This document shows, one piece after another, positions 17,479 through 25,186 of a stretch of DNA of 64,000 bases. Every line of letters begins with the position of its first letter. Positions within the stretch are counted from its first letter, which is position 1. Under the pieces are notes generated by a model. The model saw only the letters and a program-made list of their open reading frames with translations, had not been told where the DNA came from and did not search any database. Made by a program: the position numbers and the translations under genes. The stretch is from Pedobacter indicus (lineage in GTDB: Bacteria; Bacteroidota; Bacteroidia; Sphingobacteriales; Sphingobacteriaceae), in NCBI RefSeq assembly GCF_003449035.1, contig NZ_QRGB01000001.1:930001-994000 (forward strand). The letters are read 5' to 3'.

Positions 17479-18714
17479 ATGAATCCATATAGAAATAACC
17501 AGCGTTGGAAGTTTGCGTTGCTTTTTTTCGCCGCACTCATCGCCGCGACATCCCTGTTCTATACAAATTATTTAGTCAAGAACTTGTCAGAAGCGGAGCG
17601 TACTAAGGCGGAGGTATGGGCTATGAGCACCCGCAATATTTTCAATATGCCGGATATTAACGACGAATTTACCACCTTTATATACGCGGTTCGTGACAGC
17701 CTTTCCATGCCGGCGATTATAGCTGATTCTCAAGACAGTATTATTTACTGGAAAGGGCTGGACACTGCCCGCACAAATATTCATATCGAGAGCGAAATGA
17801 TCATGGAGGGGATGTCAGTCCCCAAATATGACCCTGAATATTTTCGCGATCAATTGGAGATTATGAAAGAACAGCACCCTCCGATTATCGTTGAACTTTA
17901 TAATGGAGAGTCTTGGTATATTTACTACAAAGACTCTAGGTTGCTTACTCAGCTACGGATATTTCCCTATATACAGTTGAGTTTAATTGCGGTATTCTTG
18001 GTTATTGCATACACCGTGTTTAATTCCATACGTAAATCAGAACAAAATCAGGTTTGGCTCGGTATGGCAAAAGAAGCAGCTCATCAGCTCGGGACGCCGA
18101 TTTCCTCATTGATGGCTTGGGTAGAATTGATTAAATCAAAATTCAATGCAGATAAAGATCCGTTAATTGAAGAGATGGAAACGGATGTGAAACGGTTGGA
18201 GATCGTAGCAGATCGATTTTCCAAAATAGGCTCCAAGCCAGTATTGGAGCCACATAATCTCTATGATGTTGCGAAAAATTTTGTTGATTATTTTAAAATT
18301 AGGATCAGTCAAAAAATAGAATTTGAAGTCAAAGGAGATCGAGACGTTGAAGCCATGTTGAACGTTCCTCTCTTTGACTGGGTGCTGGAAAATATCCTGA
18401 AGAATGCTGCAAATGCCATAGAATCAAGCGGTAAAATCGAGTTAGAGATTATTGAAAATATTGCAAAAGAGCAGATTTTTATCGACATTAGCGATACAGG
18501 AAAAGGAATTCCCCGTTCACAGTTTGATGCAGTTTTTCAACCAGGATATACAACACGAAAAAGAGGATGGGGATTGGGTTTATCATTAACGAAAAGGATG
18601 GTTGAAAACTACCACAAAGGACACATTTTTATTAAAGATTCTGAAGTTGGTAAAGGGACGACATTTCGAATTATATTAAATAGTAGCTTAATTTATGAAC
18701 CCGCTAAGATCTGA
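17479..18714 (+). CDS. Sensor histidine kinase with His-Gln phospho-acceptor box
   Basis: 411 residues from the ATG at 17479 (a TTG six codons earlier also opens the frame). Membrane helices at about 10-32 and 162-182 flank an outer sensing domain of about 130 residues. The dimerisation box reads EAAHQLGTPISSLMAW with His202 followed by Gln where most HisKA kinases have Glu or Asp. HATPase_c follows (NILKNAANAIE, DTGKGIP, RGWGLGLSL). No response regulator is adjacent. Its last 20 bases overlap the DinB-family gene. Confidence 0.9.
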   Translation: MNPYRNNQRWKFALLFFAALIAATSLFYTNYLVKNLSEAERTKAEVWAMSTRNIFNMPDINDEFTTFIYAVRDSLSMPAIIADSQDSIIYWKGLDTARTNIHIESEMIMEGMSVPKYDPEYFRDQLEIMKEQHPPIIVELYNGESWYIYYKDSRLLTQLRIFPYIQLSLIAVFLVIAYTVFNSIRKSEQNQVWLGMAKEAAHQLGTPISSLMAWVELIKSKFNADKDPLIEEMETDVKRLEIVADRFSKIGSKPVLEPHNLYDVAKNFVDYFKIRISQKIEFEVKGDRDVEAMLNVPLFDWVLENILKNAANAIESSGKIELEIIENIAKEQIFIDISDTGKGIPRSQFDAVFQPGYTTRKRGWGLGLSLTKRMVENYHKGHIFIKDSEVGKGTTFRIILNSSLIYEPAKI

Positions 18715-19201
18715 TGAATTCCCTGCCGAATGGTCTAGGTATATTGATACGGTAACGGATAACTGTTTGGAAAGACTGAGAGAGCAGATGGAAACATTCC
18801 CTAGTTTTTTGCGAAGTATTCCCGCTGGCAAGTCGGAATATGCGTACGCAGAAGGCAAATGGAATGTTAAGGAGGTGGTGGGTCACATACTCGATACCGA
18901 GCGAATTATGGCATATCGTGCTCTTTGTTTTGCCAGAAATGACACCAAAGAGCTTCCCGGTTTTGATCAGGATGTTTACGTTGAAAATGGTTATTTTAAC
19001 TCGTTTAGCCTTGAGCATTACGCAGAAGAGTTTATTCTGATTCGTAAAACAAATTTAGTGCTGTTTGAATCTTTTCAGGAAAATGCTTTGTTAAGGAGTG
19101 GTCTGGCTGGGGGGCGACTCGTCAGCGTTCGCGCTTTGATGTATATGATCGCTGGACATTTAAATCATCATCGCTTGATTATTCAAGAGCGCTATTTGTG
19201 A
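18695..19201 (+). CDS. DinB-family protein
   Basis: 168 residues of four-helix-bundle type. The three likely metal-ligand histidines are in VVGHILDTERIMAYR and AGHLNHHRLIIQERY, typical of DinB_2 proteins that act as thiol-dependent hydrolases or transferases in other organisms. The substrate is unknown. The start overlaps the upstream kinase by 20 bases, so co-translation is likely. A hairpin terminator lies 100 bases downstream. Confidence 0.85.
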   Translation: MNPLRSDEFPAEWSRYIDTVTDNCLERLREQMETFPSFLRSIPAGKSEYAYAEGKWNVKEVVGHILDTERIMAYRALCFARNDTKELPGFDQDVYVENGYFNSFSLEHYAEEFILIRKTNLVLFESFQENALLRSGLAGGRLVSVRALMYMIAGHLNHHRLIIQERYL

Positions 19202-19302
19202 CGTCTTGTGAAAAAAAACTCAAAATAAAAAACTTATAAATCACGAGTTTGTTACTGATGTATCAGTCAAAGCCAATTGGTTTTGTGATAAGGTTTAGGT
19301 TT

Positions 19303-19332
19303 GAAACGCCCTGATGTGAATCGGGGCGTTTC
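19303..19332. terminator. Hairpin terminator after the kinase/DinB operon
   Basis: A 13-bp stem (GAAACGCCCTGAT and its partner, one G-U pair) with a 4-base loop, flanked by AT-rich sequence. It lies 100 bases after the DinB stop and before the sugar transporter. Confidence 0.75.
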
Positions 19333-19438
19333 TAATTTATACACCAACTTGCTCTACTTAAGTCTTTTTTTCTTTTTTTAACAGATTAATTTTATTAGTC
19401 TTGTATCTGAAAATTTTAAATCTGTAAAAAGTCATCTA

Positions 19439-20734
19439 ATGGTTCAAGAAAATTTATCTGGTCATTCTCCTAAGCCAGCGATCAATCCGATTGTCATTAT
19501 CGGCGCATTGTTTTTCATTTTCGGATTTGTTACCTGGTTGAATTCCTTGCTTATTCCGTATTTGGAGATTGCGTGTGAATTAACCAAGTTTCAATCCTTC
19601 TTTGTAACCTTCGCCTTCTATATTGCTTATTTGGTGATGGCTCCTATCTCAACCCGAGTACTGAATAAATTTGGTTTCAAAAACGGTATGTCTGTGGCAT
19701 TGATCGTTATGGCGGTGGGTGCCCTTATTTTTATTCCAGCAGCAATGACAAGGATCTATGGTCTGTTTTTGCTGGGCTTATTTATTATGGGTAGTGGGCT
19801 TGCAATTCTGCAAACCGCTTCGAATCCTTATATTACGATCGTTGGCCCTCCTGAGAGTGCAGCCAAAAGAATCAGTATCATGGGGATCTGTAATAAATTA
19901 GCAGGTGCTGCAGCCCCGATTATTTTAGGGATATTCTTGCATTTAGAGAGTGCTGACCAGTTAAAGAGCGATGTCGCTCACATGGCAGATGCCGATCGTA
20001 TTGCCGCCTTAGATGCAATGGCACTACGTGTGATACCTCCTTATATTGGGATTATCGCTGTACTCTTACTCCTTGCTATATGGGTGTATAAATCAGGTTT
20101 GCCAGAAGTTGATACAGATGAAGAAGATGAAGCTGTGGCAACATCGAATTCAGGGAAAAAGAGCGTTTTCGACTTCCCTCATGTCATCTTAGGTGTTATT
20201 ACACTTTTCTTATATGTTGGCGTAGAGGTAATCGCGGGCGACTCGATTATCAGTTACGGTGCTTCACAAGGCATTGCATTAGGGACCGCTAAATACTTTA
20301 CTACCGGTACAATGGTGGCGATGGTTGTCGGTTATTTAGTTGGTATCGTTGCAATTCCTAGATACATAAAACAAGAGAATGCTCTTCGCTTATGTGCAAT
20401 CTTAGGCATTTTATTTACACTCGGGGCGATATTTACACAAGGCTTCGTGTCAGTAGGTTTCATTGCACTATTAGGTCTTGCCAACTCGTTGATGTGGCCA
20501 GCAATCTGGCCTCTAGCGCTTGCCGGTGTTGGACGTTTTACCAAAGCGGCATCCTCCTTATTGGTAATGGGTATCGCTGGTGGTGCCGTAATTCCACTGT
20601 TATATGGTGCATTAGCTGACTCTTGGAACCCACAGTCTGCATATTGGATCGCTGTGCCGTGTTACTTATTTATCTTGTATTATGCTGTAGCAGGCCATAA
20701 CGTTGGAAAAAAGAACAAAGAAATAAAATTCTAA
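19439..20734 (+). CDS. Sugar MFS transporter (FucP/GluP family)
   Basis: 431 residues with 12 membrane helices. The N-terminal FFIFGFVTWLNSLLIPYLE and the segment LQTASNPYITIVGPPESAAKRIS are hallmarks of the fucose/glucose/galactose:H+ symporter family. A charged loop (about residues 212-232, VDTDEEDEAVATS) separates the two six-helix halves. The sugar cannot be decided from sequence. It stands alone between two terminators, without a catabolic operon. The start is the ATG at 19439; TAGTCTTG at 19399 is a possible weak -7 element. Confidence 0.93.
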   Translation: MVQENLSGHSPKPAINPIVIIGALFFIFGFVTWLNSLLIPYLEIACELTKFQSFFVTFAFYIAYLVMAPISTRVLNKFGFKNGMSVALIVMAVGALIFIPAAMTRIYGLFLLGLFIMGSGLAILQTASNPYITIVGPPESAAKRISIMGICNKLAGAAAPIILGIFLHLESADQLKSDVAHMADADRIAALDAMALRVIPPYIGIIAVLLLLAIWVYKSGLPEVDTDEEDEAVATSNSGKKSVFDFPHVILGVITLFLYVGVEVIAGDSIISYGASQGIALGTAKYFTTGTMVAMVVGYLVGIVAIPRYIKQENALRLCAILGILFTLGAIFTQGFVSVGFIALLGLANSLMWPAIWPLALAGVGRFTKAASSLLVMGIAGGAVIPLLYGALADSWNPQSAYWIAVPCYLFILYYAVAGHNVGKKNKEIKF

Positions 20735-20774
20735 TTAAAGACGGACATTTCCGAAGAACTGTCTTCGAAGAACG

Positions 20775-20815
20775 ATGCCCTCAGAACGTGAAATACTTCT
20801 GAGGGCATTTTTTTT
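20775..20815 (+). terminator. Intrinsic terminator of the sugar MFS gene
   Basis: A 12-bp stem (ATGCCCTCAGAA and its complement) with a 10-base loop, followed by a run of nine T, 40 bases after the transporter stop. Confidence 0.9.
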
Positions 20816-21035
20816 ACTGGAACAATCCAGGCTAATCACAAGGGCCATAGCTCCTGAAGCTGTTGTTCGGAATCACGAGGAAAATAATGTCAAATGATAT
20901 CCGGTTTTATCCCTGTTTTTATTAAAATATAGGGAGTCAATAGGGATTAAATAGCAAATTAATTGGCAAATAAGTTAAACGAGGGTCTACTGGGTTCGTT
21001 CGGTCTCATCATCTTCCCATGACAAAGTTTTTTTC

Positions 21036-21043
21036 TATCTTTG
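21036..21043 (+). promoter_or_regulatory. -7 promoter element of ffh
   Basis: TATCTTTG matches TAnnTTTG exactly and lies 24 bases before the ffh ATG. No clear -33 TTG is seen at the usual spacing. Confidence 0.6.
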
Positions 21044-21067
21044 TTTTTCCAAAAATAACGACTCTTT

Positions 21068-22408
21068 ATGTTTGAGAATTTACAGGACAAGTTAGATAGA
21101 GCATTTAAAGTTCTAAAAGGTCAAGGTAGTATTTCTGAAATCAATGTTGCTGAGACTGTCAAGGAAATTCGTAAGGCCTTATTAGATGCGGATGTAAACT
21201 ATAAAACAGCGAAAGCTTTTACGGATGAGGTAAGGGAAAAGGCCTTGGGGCAAAATGTGCTATCTAGTGTTTCTCCAGGTCAGCTATTGACTAAGATCAT
21301 GAACGATGAACTTGCCAAGCTGATGGGGGGATCGGTAACAGAGCTGGAGCTGAAGGGGAACCCAACAATTATCCTGATTGCAGGTCTAAACGGTGCTGGT
21401 AAGACCACATTTTCAGGTAAACTTGCTAACTTCTTAAAAACAAAAAAGGGTAAAAAGCCTTTATTGGTGGCTGGAGACGTTTATCGTCCAGCAGCCATTG
21501 ATCAGTTACAGGTTCTTGGAGAGCAGATAGGAGTTCCTGTTTATGCTAATCTTGAATCCAAAGACCCCATTGCCATTGCCGAAGAGGGGGTAGCGGAAGC
21601 TAAACGCAATGGGAATAGTGTTGTTATTATCGATACAGCGGGTCGCTTAGCAGTCGATGAAGCCCTGATGAATGAAATTTCTGCCGTTAGGGATGCAACG
21701 CAACCACATGAAATCCTTTTTGTCGTTGACTCGATGACTGGTCAGGACGCAGTTAATACAGCCAAGATATTTAATGACCGGTTGGATTATACGGGGGTTG
21801 TATTGACGAAGCTTGACGGTGATACGCGTGGTGGTGCTGCGCTGTCTATTAAGTCGGTTGTTAACAAACCCATCAAATTCATCGGAACGGGGGAAAAGAT
21901 GGAAGCACTCGATGTGTTCCACCCGGATCGGATGGCGTCCAGAATTTTAGGGATGGGTGACGTTATCTCTTTAGTAGAACGCGCTCAACAGCAATTTGAT
22001 GAGAAAAAGGCTGCCGAACTTCAAAAGAAAATACGCAAAAATAAGTTCGATTTCAATGACTTTATCAGTCAGATCCAACAAATTAAAAAGATGGGTAATA
22101 TGAAGGATCTGATGGGGATGATCCCAGGAGCTGGTAAAGCGTTGAAAGATGTGGAGATTGAAGATGATGCCTTTAAGCCGATCGAGGCGATTATTCATTC
22201 GATGACACCTTATGAACGTGAAAACCCTGATATTATCAATCAGTCTCGTCGTCAGCGGATTGCAAAAGGGTCGGGTACTGATTTGCAAGAAGTGAACAAG
22301 TTGATGAAGCAGTTCAATGATATGAGGAAAGTAATGAAACAGTTCTCAAATCCGGCAGCAGCTGCGAAGCTGATGAAGAATATGCCTAAAATGCCATTTG
22401 GTAAATAA
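21068..22408 (+). CDS. ffh: Signal recognition particle protein Ffh
   Basis: 446 residues. The N domain (1-90), the SRP GTPase domain with G1 AGLNGAGKTTFSGK, DTAGR and TKLDGDTRGG, and a Met-rich M domain (about 320-446, with MGNMKDLMGMIPG) are all present. It binds signal sequences and the SRP RNA, and docks with FtsY to target inner-membrane proteins. It has its own TAnnTTTG element and is followed by yifB after 31 bases. Confidence 0.97.
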   Translation: MFENLQDKLDRAFKVLKGQGSISEINVAETVKEIRKALLDADVNYKTAKAFTDEVREKALGQNVLSSVSPGQLLTKIMNDELAKLMGGSVTELELKGNPTIILIAGLNGAGKTTFSGKLANFLKTKKGKKPLLVAGDVYRPAAIDQLQVLGEQIGVPVYANLESKDPIAIAEEGVAEAKRNGNSVVIIDTAGRLAVDEALMNEISAVRDATQPHEILFVVDSMTGQDAVNTAKIFNDRLDYTGVVLTKLDGDTRGGAALSIKSVVNKPIKFIGTGEKMEALDVFHPDRMASRILGMGDVISLVERAQQQFDEKKAAELQKKIRKNKFDFNDFISQIQQIKKMGNMKDLMGMIPGAGKALKDVEIEDDAFKPIEAIIHSMTPYERENPDIINQSRRQRIAKGSGTDLQEVNKLMKQFNDMRKVMKQFSNPAAAAKLMKNMPKMPFGK

Positions 22409-22439
22409 ATAATAATTTTTTTGTAGGAGGGTATTTGCT

Positions 22440-23996
22440 ATGCTTGTGAAAACACATGCTAGTTCCGTCTATGGGATCGAGTCAACGACAGTTACCGTCG
22501 AAGTGAAGGTAACTGCTGGAACTAAGTATTATATCGTTGGGTTGCCGGACAATGCTATCAAGGAGAGTCTTCAACGAATCGAAAGTGCTATCCAGTCAGC
22601 TAATTTCCGAATGCCAAGGCAGAAAATTGTGGTAAATCTTGCACCTGCTGATATCCGTAAAGAAGGGTCGGCCTACGACTTAGCAATCGCTATGGGTATT
22701 TTAGGCGCATCCGGACAGATCCAAATTGATCGGCTTTCAAAGTATATTATATTGGGTGAGCTTTCTTTGGACGGTGGCGTGCAGCGTATAAAAGGTGCGT
22801 TGCCTATTGCGATACAAGCTCGACATGAAGGTTATGATGGTGTGATTTTGCCTAAAGATAATGCGCGTGAAGCCGCTATTGTGGATGGCTTGAAGGTTTA
22901 CGGAGTTGAGAATATCAGCGAAGTAATTTCCTTTATCGATGGTAAGATGGAAATTGAAGAAACGATCGTTGATACACGAGCTGAATTTCACGATCATATC
23001 AATAATTATGAATTTGACTTCTCAGATGTAAGCGGACAACTAAACATTAAAAGAGCATTGGAAATTGCCGCGGCTGGAGGACATAATGTTATCCTGATCG
23101 GTCCGCCAGGCTCGGGAAAAACGATGCTGGCGAAGCGACTGCCTACAATCCTGCCTCCGCTCTCGTTACGGGAGTCGCTTGAAACAACGAAGATCCATTC
23201 GGTTGCAGGATATTTGTCAGCTTCTGATTCGCTCATGACTGTCCGCCCGTTCCGGGATCCACATCATAGTATTAGTGATGCTGCACTTGTCGGGGGCGGG
23301 GCTAATCCACAACCCGGAGAGATATCACTGGCGCACAATGGAGTCTTATTTTTAGATGAACTGCCTGAGTTTAAACGATCTGTTCTTGAGGTAATGCGCC
23401 AACCCCTTGAAGAACGTAAAATAACGATTTCCAGAGCTAAATTAACGGTCGACTATCCTGCTAGTTTCATGTTAGTTGCAGCCATGAATCCATGTCCTTG
23501 CGGTTATTATAACCATCCTCATAAAGACTGCATTTGCCCACCTGGCGTGGTGCAAAAGTATTTGAGTCGGGTTTCAGGGCCTTTATTGGATCGTATTGAT
23601 CTCCATATTGAAGTAACGCCCGTTAATTACCAAGAGTTGAGCAATGGGGTACGTGGAGAAAATAGCCACGCTGTTCGTGAACGAGTGATAAAAGCAAGAA
23701 ACGCGCAGGCTGAGCGCTTTTCGAAAAGAAATAAGGATAAGGATTTTGCTGAGATTCACAGTAATGCCCAAATGAGGGTAAAAATGGTTAGAGAGGTTTG
23801 TCAGATTTCTGATGAAGGTAAAAGGTTGTTACAATCAGCGATGGAACGGTTAAGCTTATCTGCACGAGCTTACGATCGTATATTAAAGGTAGCCAGAACG
23901 ATTGCCGACTTAGATGGCAGTATCGATATTTCAACAGAACATTTGGCGGAGGCGATTCAATATCGTTCTTTGGACAGAGAAAATTGGTCAGGATAG
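22440..23996 (+). CDS. comM: YifB/ComM-family Mg-chelatase-like AAA+ ATPase
   Basis: 518 residues. An N-terminal ChlI-type Lon-protease-like fold (1-120) is followed by the AAA+ core with Walker [14 protein letters not shown] and Walker B FLDELPEF, a loop with cysteines ([20 protein letters not shown]), and a C-terminal Mg-chelatase lid domain. In Vibrio, ComM is a branch-migration helicase that aids integration of transforming DNA; a role in DNA uptake or repair here is inferred. A rare strong ribosome site (TAGGAGGG at 22424-22431) precedes the ATG. Confidence 0.93.
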   Translation: MLVKTHASSVYGIESTTVTVEVKVTAGTKYYIVGLPDNAIKESLQRIESAIQSANFRMPRQKIVVNLAPADIRKEGSAYDLAIAMGILGASGQIQIDRLSKYIILGELSLDGGVQRIKGALPIAIQARHEGYDGVILPKDNAREAAIVDGLKVYGVENISEVISFIDGKMEIEETIVDTRAEFHDHINNYEFDFSDVSGQLNIKRALEIAAAGGHNVILIGPPGSGKTMLAKRLPTILPPLSLRESLETTKIHSVAGYLSASDSLMTVRPFRDPHHSISDAALVGGGANPQPGEISLAHNGVLFLDELPEFKRSVLEVMRQPLEERKITISRAKLTVDYPASFMLVAAMNPCPCGYYNHPHKDCICPPGVVQKYLSRVSGPLLDRIDLHIEVTPVNYQELSNGVRGENSHAVRERVIKARNAQAERFSKRNKDKDFAEIHSNAQMRVKMVREVCQISDEGKRLLQSAMERLSLSARAYDRILKVARTIADLDGSIDISTEHLAEAIQYRSLDRENWSG

Positions 23997-24010
23997 TAAT
24001 AAGATGACAA

Positions 24011-24050
24011 TAAATTTGTATAATTGCTCAGTTATAACTATTATAACTGA
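24011..24050 (+). promoter_or_regulatory. asd promoter element with a downstream dyad
   Basis: TAAATTTG at 24011-24018 fits the -7 consensus. Ten bases on, at 24028-24050, lies a perfect 9-bp inverted repeat (TCAGTTATA, 5-base centre, TATAACTGA) that would sit at the transcription start. It lacks a T-run, so it looks like an operator or leader stem and not a terminator. The asd ATG is 36 bases further. Confidence 0.45.
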
Positions 24051-24086
24051 TTAAATCATAAATTATTAAAAGCAAAATTAAAAAAA

Positions 24087-25079
24087 ATGAAAATTGCCGT
24101 AGTTGGAGCCACTGGCTTAGTCGGGTCCATGATCTTAAGAGTTCTGGAGGAAAGGAATTTTCCTCTCGATGAATTGATTCCTGTTGCTTCTGAAAGAAGC
24201 AAGGGTAAGGAAATCATATTCAAGGGCTCTAAATATAAGGTGGTTACACCTGACGAGGCAATTGCGATGAAACCTGATATCGCCCTTTTTTCAGCGGGTG
24301 GAGTAACTTCGACTGAATATGCTCCGAAATTTGCTGAAGCTGGTACTACCGTAGTTGATAATTCTTCCGCATGGCGTATGGACCCGGATAAGAAATTAGT
24401 CGTTCCTGAAGTCAATGCATCTGTTCTTAGTTCGGATGATAAGATCATTGCTAACCCCAATTGTTCAACCATTCAAATGGTCGTTGTTTTAAAGCCACTT
24501 CATGAAAAGTATAAAATCAAACGGGTTGTGGTCTCTACTTACCAATCAGTTACCGGAACAGGCGTTAAGGCGGTTGACCAGCTGAATAATGAGCGTTCTG
24601 GAATTGAGGGGGAAAAAGCCTATCCTTACAAAATAGACCTGAACGTGATTCCTCAGATTGATGTATTTATGGAAAATGGATACACCAAAGAGGAGATGAA
24701 GATGATACAGGAGACGAACAAGATTATGGGTGATGACTCGATCAAGGTGACAGCAACCACGGTGCGTATCCCGGTTATGGGTGGGCATTCAGAGTCGATT
24801 AACATTCAATTTGAAAATGAGTTTGATCTTAAAGAAGTTCGTGAGATCCTTTCAAAACAAGAGGGAATAGTTGTAGTTGATGATCCTGCCAATTTGAAAT
24901 ATCCGATGCCTTTGGACGCACACGATAAAGATGACATTCTTGTTGGACGGATTCGTCGTGACGAAACGCAAGATAAAACATTGAACCTTTGGGTTGTTGC
25001 TGACAACTTACGCAAAGGCGCTGCGACGAATGCTGTGCAAATTGCCGAGTATTTACTGAGAGAAAAAATCGTAGCCTAA
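24087..25079 (+). CDS. asd: Aspartate-semialdehyde dehydrogenase
   Basis: 330 residues, normal length. It reduces aspartyl phosphate to the semialdehyde with NADPH, the branch point to lysine/diaminopimelate, threonine and methionine. The N-terminal Rossmann motif is VVGATGLVGS; the catalytic Cys126 is in ANPNCSTIQM; the acid-base His is in MGGHSESINI. It is a single gene with its own promoter and a strong bidirectional terminator. Confidence 0.97.
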   Translation: MKIAVVGATGLVGSMILRVLEERNFPLDELIPVASERSKGKEIIFKGSKYKVVTPDEAIAMKPDIALFSAGGVTSTEYAPKFAEAGTTVVDNSSAWRMDPDKKLVVPEVNASVLSSDDKIIANPNCSTIQMVVVLKPLHEKYKIKRVVVSTYQSVTGTGVKAVDQLNNERSGIEGEKAYPYKIDLNVIPQIDVFMENGYTKEEMKMIQETNKIMGDDSIKVTATTVRIPVMGGHSESINIQFENEFDLKEVREILSKQEGIVVVDDPANLKYPMPLDAHDKDDILVGRIRRDETQDKTLNLWVVADNLRKGAATNAVQIAEYLLREKIVA

Positions 25080-25121
25080 ATAAATGCTTTTAACGTAAAA
25101 TGAGATTATTCGGGCCACATG

Positions 25122-25163
25122 ATAAAAAGCGCGGCGCTCCCAAAAGAGCGCCGCGCTTTTTAT
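25122..25163. terminator. Bidirectional terminator between asd and the metalloprotease
   Basis: A perfect 18-bp stem with a GC-rich core (GCGCGGCGCTC) and a 6-base loop, with A-run and T-run on the two sides. It ends 23 bases before the stop of the convergent metalloprotease gene, so it can serve both. Confidence 0.93.
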
Positions 25164-25186
25164 AACCATTTTTGTTTTGATCGAAA

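Larger units (their letters stand above)
20735..21067. other. Intergenic stretch of 333 bases between the MFS gene and ffh
   Basis: It holds the MFS terminator at its left end and the ffh promoter element at its right end. I looked for a small SRP RNA and for short coding frames between about 20820 and 21020 and saw neither a convincing GGAA-loop hairpin nor a frame with coding character. Confidence 0.5.

Noticed and set aside
20820-21020. Small SRP RNA gene next to ffh
   Set aside because: No GGAA tetraloop hairpin with the expected asymmetric loop was found; the stretch looks like plain intergenic DNA.
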